A stretch of 64,000 nucleotides of DNA from NCBI GenBank assembly GCA_964388955.1, contig CAYMCO010000029.1, positions 1 to 64,000 of the forward strand, in the 5' to 3' direction. Position 1 is the stretch's first letter; each line of letters opens with the position of its first letter. Positions 34,471 through 43,347 of this stretch are shown here, piece after piece. A program made the position numbers and the translations under genes. The notes under the pieces were generated by a model. It was not told where the DNA came from and ran no database searches. It saw nothing but the letters and a program-made list of their open reading frames with translations. This DNA is from CAYMCO01 sp964388955 (GTDB taxonomy: Bacteria > Chloroflexota > Anaerolineae > Anaerolineales > E44-bin32).

Positions 34471-34812
34471 ATGCAAACGCCTGCCGGCACCGAGTGCCGA
34501 TTCTATTATGAGGATTTCTACCGAGGTCGCAATGTGCAAACCTGCCGCCTCATCGAGCGCTCTCCAAACGGGGGCCGCTGGACACCGGACCACTGCAGAG
34601 TGTGCCCCGTGCCACGCATTCTGATGGCCAACGGCTGTCCGAACCTGGTCCTCGAGGCGCGCGCCACTCGCGGCATCCTCGGTATGGGCAAGCGGGTGGA
34701 GGTTTCCGCCTACTGCACGCGCACCGAGCGAAGCGTCGAGGAACCGCAAATCGGCTGCGGCGAATGTCATCTGGCGCTGGCCGAACTCGTCACACCCGAG
34801 GATGAAGAGTGA
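34471..34812 (+). CDS. Small Cys-rich protein of unknown function
   Basis: Protein of 113 aa that I cannot assign. It has eight Cys: early single Cys in GTECRF and QTCRL, a CRVCPVP pair plus NGCPN in the middle, a lone Cys in SAYCTRT, and GCGECHLA near the end. Spacing suggests one or two metal or Fe-S sites. It starts 33 bp after efp and overlaps the HAD-DinB gene by four bases (GTGA), so it is cotranscribed and translationally coupled with it. ATG 34471 was chosen; a TTG at 34459 is possible. Confidence 0.7.
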   Translation: MQTPAGTECRFYYEDFYRGRNVQTCRLIERSPNGGRWTPDHCRVCPVPRILMANGCPNLVLEARATRGILGMGKRVEVSAYCTRTERSVEEPQIGCGECHLALAELVTPEDEE

Positions 34813-36014
34813 TCAAGGCCGTGCTGATCGACCTGGACGGGACGCTCCTCCAGAGCGAGATGGAGCAATTCCTCCCACCCTATCTTTCCCTTCTATCCGC
34901 CGAATTGGCTGACATCGCCCAGCCTGATCAGCTCGTGAAGGAATTGATGCGCGGCACCCAATTAATGCGTGAGAACGTGGACCCCCGACAGACGCTGCGC
35001 TCGGTCTTCGCCGCCTATTTCTACCCGCAATTGGGCACCAGCGAGGCGGCGCTCGAGAGCCGGCTTGAGACCTTCTACCGCGATCGATTCCCCCAGCTTC
35101 AGCCATACACTCAGACACGCCCGGGGGCGGCAGCCGTCGTCAAAGCGCTGTTCCAGCGAGGCAATCAAGTGGGCATCGCCACCGATCCGCTCTTCCCTCG
35201 CCTGGCCGTGGAGCACCGCTTGGCATGGGCGAAGGTTCCGGTGGATGAGTTCCCCTACGCCATCATCACCAGCTATGAGCAGTTTCGCTTCGCCAAGCGC
35301 CACCTCGCCTATTATGCCCAGATTCTGGGCTTGCTGGGGCACTCGCCATCGGAGACGGCCATGATCGGGGACAATCTGGAAGCGGATCTGGCGCCCGCCC
35401 GGGCGCTGGGCATGCCGATCTATCATGTTGGGGATGAATCTCCCGAGGGCATTCCCGGCGGGCCCCTCCAGGGAGTGCTCCCCTGGCTGGCTCGCGATGC
35501 AGAGGCACAGGCTGATCCCGCAGCGGAGACCCACGCTGAGAGCCTGATTGCACGGTTGAGAGGCAATCTAGCCGCCCTGCTGTCCTTGACAGACGGATTG
35601 AACGCCAAGGAATGGCGTCACTCGCCTGCCGAGGGCGAGTGGGCGCCGCTGGAGATCGTCTGCCACCTGCGCGACTTGGAGATCGAGGTCAACCATCCCC
35701 GGTTCCAGCGCATACTGACGCAAGATACCCCCTTCATCCCCCACGCTGATACAGACCATCTGGCAGAGAAACGCGACTACCTTTCTCAGGAACCCGACCC
35801 GTGCATGGATCGCTTGAGCCGGGCGCGCATGAAGACCATCGATTTGCTCACTGGAATCGAGCCCGAGGATTGGGCCCGCCTTGGCCGCCATTCGCTGCTC
35901 GGGCCCACTAGCCTGCAGGAGCTGGTGGGAGTAATCGTCGAACACGATCTGATCCACTTGAACCAACTCCGCGGTGCCCTGCCGGAGCCCAGCCTGCCGG
36001 AGGCCGCAGTCTAG
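34809..36014 (+). CDS. HAD hydrolase fused to a DinB-like domain
   Basis: Fusion of 401 aa. Residues 1-225 are a HAD-superfamily hydrolase: motif I DLDGTLLQ (Asp8, Asp10), motif II Thr in GIATDP, a Lys in FAKRHLAY, and motif IV AMIGDNLEADL. Residues about 240-390 form a helical domain like DinB/YfiT proteins (LTDGLNAKEWRHSPAEGEWAPLEIVCHLRDLE, with His in VCHLRD and two late His in VEHDLIHLNQ as likely metal ligands). DinB-like proteins often act in thiol-dependent chemistry. The joint role is unknown. GTG start overlaps the Cys-rich gene. Confidence 0.82.
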   Translation: MIKAVLIDLDGTLLQSEMEQFLPPYLSLLSAELADIAQPDQLVKELMRGTQLMRENVDPRQTLRSVFAAYFYPQLGTSEAALESRLETFYRDRFPQLQPYTQTRPGAAAVVKALFQRGNQVGIATDPLFPRLAVEHRLAWAKVPVDEFPYAIITSYEQFRFAKRHLAYYAQILGLLGHSPSETAMIGDNLEADLAPARALGMPIYHVGDESPEGIPGGPLQGVLPWLARDAEAQADPAAETHAESLIARLRGNLAALLSLTDGLNAKEWRHSPAEGEWAPLEIVCHLRDLEIEVNHPRFQRILTQDTPFIPHADTDHLAEKRDYLSQEPDPCMDRLSRARMKTIDLLTGIEPEDWARLGRHSLLGPTSLQELVGVIVEHDLIHLNQLRGALPEPSLPEAAV

Positions 36015-36408
36015 ATGGACAATAAGCGCTAAGCTCCAAGCCGATCGCCGAGCGTCCATAGTCCCCCTTCTTCAACCAAAAGAGCCGATCAACGGCAGGG
36101 AAGGAGGGGCGTCTCGAGTGCCGAGCCCCACGGGGGCGAGTTGTATTGAGAGGAGCGTCCGTCGCCGCGGCGAGCTTTCAGCAGTCAGCTGCCGGCTCGT
36201 TGGGAATCGCTGGGTGTCTATTTCGCCCTCAGCCTGGTTCTGCGCCCGCAGTGCCGAATTGTCTCGGACTGGCGATAAGCGTCAAGCTGATAGCCGATCG
36301 CCGACGGCCGAGAGCCAGAAATCCTGCAACCTTCAAGCCTCTTTTCTTCTCCCATGCTCCCCCGCGCCCCCTTGCCCCACGCCCCCTTGCCCCGGGCCCT
36401 CCTGCTCC
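36015..36408. other. Non-coding gap with repeats
   Basis: About 390 bp. It contains a partial repeat at 36020-36051 (AATAAGCGCTAAGCTC then GCCGATCGCCGA) and the fuller repeat at 36193-36304. A pyrimidine-rich stretch precedes the tRNA promoter. Confidence 0.5.
36193..36304. repeat. About 110-bp intergenic repeat, copy 1
   Basis: Aligns over its whole length, same orientation, with 57430-57540. Shared blocks in order are CGGCTCGT, TTTCGCCCTC, GGTTCTG, CGAATTGTCTCG, ACTGGCGA and GCCGATCGCCGA. Both copies are in gaps between genes. Confidence 0.7.
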
Positions 36409-36437
36409 TTTACACTACCACGACCGACAGCTATAAT
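36409..36437 (+). promoter_or_regulatory. tRNA-Leu promoter
   Basis: TTTACA (36409-36414), 17-bp spacer, TATAAT (36432-36437), eight bases before the mature tRNA 5' end. Confidence 0.75.
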
Positions 36438-36445
36438 CCCCCCCG

Positions 36446-36527
36446 GGGGAAGTGCTGGAATTGGCAGACAGGCGTGACTTAGGATCACGTGCCGCGAGGC
36501 GTGAGGGTTCAACTCCCTCCTTCCCCA
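36446..36527 (+). tRNA. tRNA-Leu (anticodon UAG)
   Basis: Acceptor stem GGGGAAG/CTTCCCC with discriminator A, anticodon stem CGTGA/TCACG around the loop CTTAGGA (anticodon TAG, reads CUA), a class II variable arm (GTGCCGCGAGGCGT) and a T arm with GTTCAACTC. The CCA end is not encoded. It has its own promoter and lies upstream of tig. Confidence 0.95.
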
Positions 36528-36623
36528 TCACGCTTACGTTTCTCCAACCTTTGTCTGGTATAAAGCTAGGACGTCAGCGACTTCGCCCGCTCAGCAGCGG
36601 GCGCATACGAGGGAAGAACTGCC

Positions 36624-38237
36624 TTGAAAATCGAACAGCAGGAATTGGAAGACCGCCAAGTTCAGCTAACGGTCGAGGTGCCCGATGATGAGTCGCAGGC
36701 CGCGCTGAGGTCCGCTGCTCGGCGCCTGAGTAAGGCCGCTCGCATTCCCGGCTTCCGGCCGGGGAAAGCCCCGTACAACATCGTCGTTCGCCAGTTCGGC
36801 GAGGAAGCCGTCCTCGAGGAGGCGCTGGAGACCCTCGGCCAGAAGATTTACCGCCAGGCGATCGATGAACAGGATATCTCACCCTTCGCCCCCGGCTCCT
36901 TCGACGAGGTCATCAGCAAGCAGCCGCTGGTCCTCCAGTTCACAATACCCCTCGCGCCCAAGGTCGATCTTGATGACTATAAAGCGCTCCGCTTGCCCTA
37001 TGAGGCGCCCGAGGTCTCTGACGAGGACTTGAAGGAGGTCCTGGAAAACCTGCGCCAGGGGCAGGCTTTGATCGAGCCGGTGGAGCGGCCAGCCCAGATG
37101 AGCGATTTGGCCGTCGCAGATGTGACAGCCGAGTTGCAGCCCGATGACGATGGGGAAGCGGAATCCTTGATCGACGAGAAAGGCGTCTCCCTCATCCTTG
37201 AGGAGGAGGCAGATTGGCCATTTCCGGGGATCGCAGACCATCTGGAAGGTTTGGAGGCCGGCTCCGAGCTGGATGTGGAATACACTTTCCCCGATGACTA
37301 TCCCAGCGAGACCCTGCGAGGCCGGACGGCCGCGTTCCATTTGACCGTCCAGGATGTCAAATCCAGGTTCGTGCCGCAGTGGTCCGACGACCTGGCGCGC
37401 AACCTGGGGGAATTCGAGGACCTGCTGGACCTGCGTATCAAGGTGCGCAAGCAGATCCAGGAGCAGGCCACCCAGCGTGCCGAAAATGAGTATGCCGATC
37501 AGGCGCTCGACGCCTTGCTCGAGAGATCGACCATCGAGTTTCCACCCGTGCTGCTGGAAGAGGAGATCGACGACATGGTGCGAGACTTCGAGGGTCGATT
37601 GCGAGGACAGAACCTCACTCTCGATGACTACTTGAAAATCGAGGGCAAGTCCCACGAGGACCTGCGGGCCGGCTTTGCGGATCGCGCCCGAGATCGTCTC
37701 AAGCGCGCCCTGGCCTTGGGCAGACTCGTCGAACTCGAGGATCTCAAGGTCGAACCGCTGGAGATCGATGCGGAAATCGATCGCATCATGGAGCCGTTCG
37801 GCGACCGAGCGCAGGACCTTCGCAAGACCCTGGAGGCGCCGCGAGGTCAGCGCCGCCTGGAGAATGACCTGCTGACCAGGTCCGCCGTGGGGCGGCTGAT
37901 GGCCATCGCTCGCGGAGACCTCGAGGCTGGCATCGAGGGTGAAGCAGGACCGAGCGAGCCGGCCGTCGAAATAGAGACGGAGCAAGAAGCATCGGGAGAT
38001 GACTTTGCTGTCGATGCCGGTACGCAGGGAGAAGCCCCGGCGATCGAACCAGCCGTCGAAACAGGGACGGAAGAAGGAGCGCAGGGCAACGACCTGGCTG
38101 CCGAGGCCCAGATGAAACAAGAGGCGGCGGCGAGCAAAACAGCGGTTGAAGCCGAGACCCAGGCCGATACAACCCTGCGCCAAGCAGAGCCAGAGATCCC
38201 AGATTCAATAGAGACACCAGAGGGAGAGGCAGAATAG
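36624..38237 (+). CDS. tig: Trigger factor with long acidic repetitive C-terminal tail
   Basis: Ribosome-associated chaperone and peptidyl-prolyl isomerase. The ribosome-binding signature is GFRPGKAP (residues 43-50). The PPIase-like domain covers about residues 155-240 and the C-terminal chaperone arms about 245-435. After residue 440 comes an acidic tail of about 95 aa with a loose repeat (SEPAVEIETEQE, IEPAVETGTEEG, KTAVEAETQ). Total 537 aa against a usual 430-450. TTG start with GAGGGA eight bases upstream. Head of a tig-clpP-clpX-DUF1028 operon. The tail is likely disordered; its role is unknown. Confidence 0.95.
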   Translation: MKIEQQELEDRQVQLTVEVPDDESQAALRSAARRLSKAARIPGFRPGKAPYNIVVRQFGEEAVLEEALETLGQKIYRQAIDEQDISPFAPGSFDEVISKQPLVLQFTIPLAPKVDLDDYKALRLPYEAPEVSDEDLKEVLENLRQGQALIEPVERPAQMSDLAVADVTAELQPDDDGEAESLIDEKGVSLILEEEADWPFPGIADHLEGLEAGSELDVEYTFPDDYPSETLRGRTAAFHLTVQDVKSRFVPQWSDDLARNLGEFEDLLDLRIKVRKQIQEQATQRAENEYADQALDALLERSTIEFPPVLLEEEIDDMVRDFEGRLRGQNLTLDDYLKIEGKSHEDLRAGFADRARDRLKRALALGRLVELEDLKVEPLEIDAEIDRIMEPFGDRAQDLRKTLEAPRGQRRLENDLLTRSAVGRLMAIARGDLEAGIEGEAGPSEPAVEIETEQEASGDDFAVDAGTQGEAPAIEPAVETGTEEGAQGNDLAAEAQMKQEAAASKTAVEAETQADTTLRQAEPEIPDSIETPEGEAE

Positions 38238-38238
38238 C

Positions 38239-38880
38239 ATGTCTTCAAGCAACCCCCAATCTTTGATCCCCATGGTCATTGAGACAACCGGGCGCGGGGA
38301 GCGCGCCTATGATATCTATTCGCTGCTGCTGAAAGAGCGGATCATATTCCTGGGCACCCCCATAAACGACCAGGTATCGAATCTCATCGTCGCACAACTG
38401 CTCTATTTGGACAACGAGGACCGCGAGCGCACCATCCATATGTACATCAACTGCCCGGGAGGGGGCATATACTCCGGGCTCGCCATCTACGATACAATGC
38501 AGCAGGTGACCGCACCGGTCTCCACTGTCGCCGTTGGCGTAACCGCCTCCTTCGGGACTGTTCTCCTAGCCTCGGGCACCAAGGGCATGCGCTATGCTTT
38601 ACCACACGCCACTGTGCACCTGCACCAACCGCTCGGGGGCGCGCAAGGTCAGGCCACCGATATCGAGATCCAAGCCAAGGAGATCTTGCGCCTGAAGGAG
38701 AAACTGAATAGGATATTGGTGGAACACACCGGGCAGACGCTCGAAGTCATCGAACGGGATACCGAACGAGACTTCTATATGGATGCCACCGAGGCGGAAT
38801 CCTACGGCCTCATCGATGATGTCCTTTCGCCGTCGCACGAAGAGGAGCCGGAGGGAGAGGCAGAGAAAGCGAGCAAATAA
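38239..38880 (+). CDS. clpP: ATP-dependent Clp protease proteolytic subunit
   Basis: Serine peptidase of the ClpXP complex, 213 aa. The catalytic triad is Ser104 (VTASFGTVLL), His129 (HLHQPLGG) and Asp178 (TERDFYMDA). The residue after the Ser is Phe in place of the common Met. It lies one base after tig and directly upstream of clpX, the usual order. A short acidic C-terminal tail (EEEPEGEAEKASK) is present. Confidence 0.97.
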   Translation: MSSSNPQSLIPMVIETTGRGERAYDIYSLLLKERIIFLGTPINDQVSNLIVAQLLYLDNEDRERTIHMYINCPGGGIYSGLAIYDTMQQVTAPVSTVAVGVTASFGTVLLASGTKGMRYALPHATVHLHQPLGGAQGQATDIEIQAKEILRLKEKLNRILVEHTGQTLEVIERDTERDFYMDATEAESYGLIDDVLSPSHEEEPEGEAEKASK

Positions 38881-38883
38881 CAC

Positions 38884-40188
38884 ATGAGCGGGGATGAAGG
38901 TCCCGACCTCGATCAGCGTCGTTGCTCCTTCTGCAACCGGTCGGAGCCGGATGTGCTCCGGCTCATCACCGGTCCAGAGGGTGTCTGCATCTGCAACGAA
39001 TGCGTTGACCTCTGCCAGGATATCCTTCAGGGCGGCCCCCAGCCCTCCGCGGGCTCGCTGGCCTACAGCGGGCGCCCTCCCCTTCCACCGCAGCGGATAT
39101 ACGAGAAGCTCGAGGAATATGTGGTCGCTCAGGAACACGCCAAGCGGGTTCTCTCCGTAGCGGTATACAATCACTACAAGCGGATCGCGAGCCGGGGCGG
39201 CCGGGATGTCGAACTTGAGAAGAGCAATATCCTGCTCGTCGGGCCGACCGGCTGCGGCAAGACATTGCTCGCCCAAACGCTTGCCAGGATCCTCGATGTT
39301 CCCTTCTGCATCGCCGATGCCACCGCGCTGACCGAGGCGGGATATGTCGGCGAGGACGTGGAAAACATACTGCTGCGCCTGCTGCAGGCCGCCGATTTCA
39401 ACGTCCCCCGGGCGGAGCGCGGCATTGTCTATATCGATGAGCTCGATAAGACCGCACGCAAGACCGGCGACAACCCCAGCATCACCCGCGATGTCTCCGG
39501 TGAAGGGGTTCAGCAGGCGCTGCTCAAGATCATCGAAGGCGCCATGGTCAACGTCCCCCCACAAGGGGGGCGGAAACATCCCCAACAAGAGTTCATCCAA
39601 GTCAACACCACGGACATCTTGTTCATCTGCGGCGGGACATTCGACGGCCTAACGGAGATCGTGGCCGATCGCATCGGCCGGCGTGGGTATCTCGGCTTCC
39701 CGGGGACCCGGGCCAGCAGGGAGGCCATGGAGCTCGATTCCACGGCCTTGCTCAAGATGGTCGCGCCCGAGGATCTGATGCGCTACGGGATGATCCCTGA
39801 GCTGGTTGGCCGCCTCCCGATCGTCGCCAGCCTCCACCCCCTTGACAAGGACGCGCTGCGGGCTATTCTCACCGAGCCTCGCAACGCCCTGGCCCGACAG
39901 TACCATCGCCTTTTCGAGATGGACAACGTGGTTCTCGATCTCACCGCCGATGCGTTGACCACAACCGCGGAAATGGCGTTGAAGTCGGAAACTGGAGCCC
40001 GTGGCCTGCGCTCCATCCTGGAGGCCACGCTGCTGGATGTGATGTACTCCATCCCCTCCCATCCCGAAGTCCGAAAGGTGATCGTGGATGGCGACACCAT
40101 CCTGGGGAAGTCCGAACCGCGGCTCCTCAACGCTCAGGGGGAGTTTGTGGAATGGGACCGTGGGGCGACCTTGTCGGATGCCGCCTGA
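38884..40188 (+). CDS. clpX: ATP-dependent Clp protease ATP-binding subunit ClpX
   Basis: AAA+ unfoldase that feeds substrates to ClpP, 434 aa. The N-terminal zinc-binding domain has Cys14, Cys17, Cys37 and Cys40. Walker A is GPTGCGKT (120-127), Walker B is GIVYIDELDK, and the pore loop GYVGEDVEN is intact. Three bases separate it from clpP. The 3' end overlaps the next gene by about 11 bp. Confidence 0.97.
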   Translation: MSGDEGPDLDQRRCSFCNRSEPDVLRLITGPEGVCICNECVDLCQDILQGGPQPSAGSLAYSGRPPLPPQRIYEKLEEYVVAQEHAKRVLSVAVYNHYKRIASRGGRDVELEKSNILLVGPTGCGKTLLAQTLARILDVPFCIADATALTEAGYVGEDVENILLRLLQAADFNVPRAERGIVYIDELDKTARKTGDNPSITRDVSGEGVQQALLKIIEGAMVNVPPQGGRKHPQQEFIQVNTTDILFICGGTFDGLTEIVADRIGRRGYLGFPGTRASREAMELDSTALLKMVAPEDLMRYGMIPELVGRLPIVASLHPLDKDALRAILTEPRNALARQYHRLFEMDNVVLDLTADALTTTAEMALKSETGARGLRSILEATLLDVMYSIPSHPEVRKVIVDGDTILGKSEPRLLNAQGEFVEWDRGATLSDAA

Positions 40189-41080
40189 TCTCCAAAGATT
40201 CCTTTTCCCGCCGATCGTCTCTACCTTCTCCATCGTTGCTTTCGATCCGCACGGCCCTGCCTGGGGCATCGCCGTGGCCTCCAAATTCCCCGCCGTCGGC
40301 GCTGTGGTTCCCTGGGCGCTGGCCGGCTCGGGAGCGGTTGCCACACAATCCTACGCCAATACGGCTTACGGGCCGCGCGGCCTGGAGCTGATGGGCGCCG
40401 GGAAAAGCGCCGAGGCGGCATTGGGAGAATTGATCGCGGGAGACGACGATCGCGCCACCCGGCAAGTCGGCTTGGTCGACGCCCAGGGGAGCGCAGCTAC
40501 CTTCACCGGAGACGAGTGTCATGACTGGGCCGGCGGGCGTACAGGTGACGGTTTTTCGATCCAGGGGAACATTCTGGTAGGCCCGGAAGTGGTCGAGGCC
40601 ATGGCGAAGAACTTCGAGGGCACCCAAGGGGGCCTGCCCGAGCGATTGATGGTCGCTCTGCAGGCAGGCGACCGCGCCGGTGGGGATCGCCGGGGGCGCC
40701 AGAGCGCGGCACTGCTGGTGGTTAAGACGGGTGGGGGATACGCCGGTCTCAACGACCGCTGGATCGATTACCGGGTCGACGATCACGTTGATCCGGTCCC
40801 TGAGCTTATCAAACTCCTCGAGCTGCACCATCTCTATTTCGAAGAGAGTCCGCCGGAGGACCGGGTAGATATTCGTGGCGAAGTGGCTGAGGACCTGCAG
40901 GCCATGATGACCCGTCTTGGCTACTACCAGGGGGAACTCACCGGCGAGCTCGACCCCGTCACCCGCAAGGCCCTGGAAGCCTTTATTGGCGCGGAGAACT
41001 TTGAAGATCGCACAGACCTGGATAGCGGAAAGATAGACCGCCCGGTCTACGAGTACCTGCACCGCAAGTTCAAAGCATGA
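40178..41080 (+). CDS. DUF1028 protein with C-terminal peptidoglycan-binding-like domain
   Basis: Protein of 300 aa. Residues 10-220 match DUF1028, an Ntn-hydrolase-like fold: TFSIVAFDP, GIAVASKFPAVGAVVPWA, ATQSYANTAYGPRGLEL and the EAMAKNFEGTQGGLPERLM region. Residues about 225-285 resemble a PGBD-1 domain (DLQAMMTRLGYYQGELTGELDPVTRKALEAF region). No signal peptide is visible. The family function is not well established. The ATG at 40178 overlaps clpX out of frame, so it is probably translated from the clp mRNA. Confidence 0.82.
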   Translation: MPPDLQRFLFPPIVSTFSIVAFDPHGPAWGIAVASKFPAVGAVVPWALAGSGAVATQSYANTAYGPRGLELMGAGKSAEAALGELIAGDDDRATRQVGLVDAQGSAATFTGDECHDWAGGRTGDGFSIQGNILVGPEVVEAMAKNFEGTQGGLPERLMVALQAGDRAGGDRRGRQSAALLVVKTGGGYAGLNDRWIDYRVDDHVDPVPELIKLLELHHLYFEESPPEDRVDIRGEVAEDLQAMMTRLGYYQGELTGELDPVTRKALEAFIGAENFEDRTDLDSGKIDRPVYEYLHRKFKA

Positions 41081-41304
41081 GCCGCATTGAGGCATAAGCG
41101 ATACACGCCAGGCGGACCAATGACGAACGACAAGGCCGTGTTCCCGTTGAAGCGTCGGAACGTTATGACGTTTGAACGTGGAAACGTGCGAACGTGCAAC
41201 GTGTGACCCGGAATCGCCCCTTCGCCTGCCATTGAACGCGACATGGCTTACAATAACGCTTGCGTCCCCCATCGGATCGTCCATGGCTACGACGGAGTGA
41301 GGAA
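41081..41304. repeat. Gap with AACGTGCAACGTGT-type repeat, copy 2
   Basis: A 224-bp gap. The block 41181-41210 contains GAACGTGCAACGTGTGACCC-like text that matches 27831-27865. It is preceded by more AACG-rich sequence from 41123. No gene was seen. Confidence 0.55.
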
Positions 41305-42105
41305 ATGAAGCGCGCTGCAATTCGCGGCTGGATCATCGACATGGACGGGGTGCTATACCGCGGCGGCACCCCGCTACCCGGCATGGTGGATTTCATCCCC
41401 CTGCTGAGAGCTAGGGGCCTCTCCTTCCTGATCGTCACCAACAACGCCACCGCCACCCCAGATGCTGTCGTTCGGAAACTGGCCGGCATGGGGGCCAGCA
41501 TCTCGCCTCAGGAAGTGCTCAGTTCAGCTCTGGCGACGGCAAACTGGCTCAAGGGTGAGCTAGACTCCGGCGCAGCCATCTATGTGATCGGCGAGGAGGG
41601 CCTGCGGGCCGCATTGACGGAAGCGGGGTTCCGCTTGGCAGGTGTCGCTGACGACGCGAGCGCCGTCGTCGTGGGGATGGATCGCAAAGTGACATGGGAG
41701 AAGATGGCCGAAGCGGCCTTGGCGATCGAGGCGGGCGCGATGTTCGTAGGCACCAATCCGGACCCATCCTTTCCCATCGAGCGCGGCCTGGTCCCCGGAA
41801 ACGGGGCCATATTGGCGGCGCTGCAAGCCACCACGGATGTGGCGCCCAAGATCATAGGGAAACCCGAAGTGCCCCTGTTCCAACAGGCGGCGGAACGCAT
41901 CGGCGTGCAGCCCCCCCATATCATGGTGCTGGGGGACCGGCTGTCCACCGACATTCTGGGCGGCCAGCGCGCCGGCATGCAAACCGGATTGATGCTCACC
42001 GGGGTCACGGATCGGGAGACGCTCAAGGCCTCCGGCATCCAACCGGATAGGGTATATAGCGACCTCTATCATGTGATGAAGGAAATCCGGGAGTCGCAGA
42101 AGTGA
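41305..42105 (+). CDS. HAD-IIA family phosphatase (NagD-like)
   Basis: Sugar-phosphate or nucleotide phosphatase of the HAD subfamily IIA, 266 aa. Motif I is DMDGVLYRGG (Asp12, Asp14), motif II is IVTNNAT, the IIA cap lies in the middle, motif III Lys is in KIIGKPE, and motif IV is VLGDRLSTDILGG. ATG 41305 follows GAGTGAGGAA. Substrate is unknown. rlmN overlaps its stop codon (GTGA). Confidence 0.92.
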   Translation: MKRAAIRGWIIDMDGVLYRGGTPLPGMVDFIPLLRARGLSFLIVTNNATATPDAVVRKLAGMGASISPQEVLSSALATANWLKGELDSGAAIYVIGEEGLRAALTEAGFRLAGVADDASAVVVGMDRKVTWEKMAEAALAIEAGAMFVGTNPDPSFPIERGLVPGNGAILAALQATTDVAPKIIGKPEVPLFQQAAERIGVQPPHIMVLGDRLSTDILGGQRAGMQTGLMLTGVTDRETLKASGIQPDRVYSDLYHVMKEIRESQK

Positions 42106-43142
42106 ATCCAGTCCCATCCATCTTTGATCTCCGCTTCGAAGAGTTGGAGCAGGTGATCGCCTCCTGGGACGAACCCCCCTATCGCGCCAGGCAGATCTGG
42201 CATGCGCTGTACGCGGAACAGGTAGAGAGCGTTGGCCAGATTACCACGTTGTCGATGGAGCTGCGCGGCCGTCTCGCCGGGGAATACCGCTTCCGATCGC
42301 TGGCCGAGCGCCGCAAATTGACTTCCAAGGATGGCAGAACCGAGAAGTTCCTGTTCTCGCTCGCGGATGGGAAGGCCATCGAGGTCGTCTTGATGCATTA
42401 TCGCAGGCGCCGCACCGCCTGCATATCCACCCAGGTCGGCTGCGCTATGGGCTGTAGTTTCTGTGCCACCGGGCGCATGGGCTTCGGCCGCCATCTCTCC
42501 GCCGGGGAGATCGTAGAACAGGTGCTGTATCTTTCACGCCATTTGGCCGTCCAGGATGACCGGTTGACCAACGTAGTGGTGATGGGCATGGGGGAGCCCT
42601 TTCACAACTACGAGGCGACCGCAGAAGCCATCGCGCGTCTCAGCGACCATCGCGGGTTCAACTTCGGCGCCCGTCGTTTTACCGTTTCCACCGTCGGGCT
42701 GGTGCCGATGATCGAGCGTTTCGGCGAGGATATGGGCCAAGTGAACCTGGCCGTATCGCTGCACGCCGCCACAGATGCCCTGCGGGATGAGCTGATTCCG
42801 ATCAACCGGAAGTATCCGCTGGGCCTTCTCATCGGAGCCTGCCGAGAACATGTTCGGAGAACGGGGCGGCGGATCACCTTTGAATGGGCGCTGATCAACG
42901 GTGTGAACGACGGGCCCGATCAAGCCCAAGCCCTGTGCGGGCTTGTCGAGGGGCTCAACTGCCACGTGAATCTCATCCCCCTTAACCCCATCCGCGGCTA
43001 CTCCGGAACCGCCTCCTCCCAGCGCCGCGTAGCCGCCTTCCGAAACGTTCTGCAATCCTGCGGCATACCCACCACCGTGCGCGTCCGCCGCGGTATCGAG
43101 ATCGATGCCGGGTGTGGGCAACTGGCGACGGAATCCGCCTGA
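42102..43142 (+). CDS. rlmN: 23S rRNA/tRNA adenine C2-methyltransferase RlmN
   Basis: Radical SAM enzyme of 346 aa that methylates C2 of an adenine in 23S rRNA and in some tRNAs. The cluster-binding box CAMGCSFC has Cys114, Cys118 and Cys121. The methyl-carrying Cys338 is in EIDAGCGQL. GEPFHNYEA is the GE motif. GTG start overlaps the HAD-IIA stop by four bases. Length is typical. Confidence 0.96.
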   Translation: MNPVPSIFDLRFEELEQVIASWDEPPYRARQIWHALYAEQVESVGQITTLSMELRGRLAGEYRFRSLAERRKLTSKDGRTEKFLFSLADGKAIEVVLMHYRRRRTACISTQVGCAMGCSFCATGRMGFGRHLSAGEIVEQVLYLSRHLAVQDDRLTNVVVMGMGEPFHNYEATAEAIARLSDHRGFNFGARRFTVSTVGLVPMIERFGEDMGQVNLAVSLHAATDALRDELIPINRKYPLGLLIGACREHVRRTGRRITFEWALINGVNDGPDQAQALCGLVEGLNCHVNLIPLNPIRGYSGTASSQRRVAAFRNVLQSCGIPTTVRVRRGIEIDAGCGQLATESA

Positions 43143-43347
43143 AAGCACAACTCACGCATGGCGTTCCGAATGCCTGGGGCAACTCGTCTCGACGGTCGCC
43201 CCCGGGCACATCAGGGCGAGCAGCGCCGCTGCGATCAGGACGCGCTCGGCCAGGCGTTAAGCGAGAAACGCCCTGAGGGGCGCCGGCCTTCCCGACCTTG
43301 GGATTATCATGATTTCTGTGATTTGACGGCCCGAAAACTCGAGAAAC

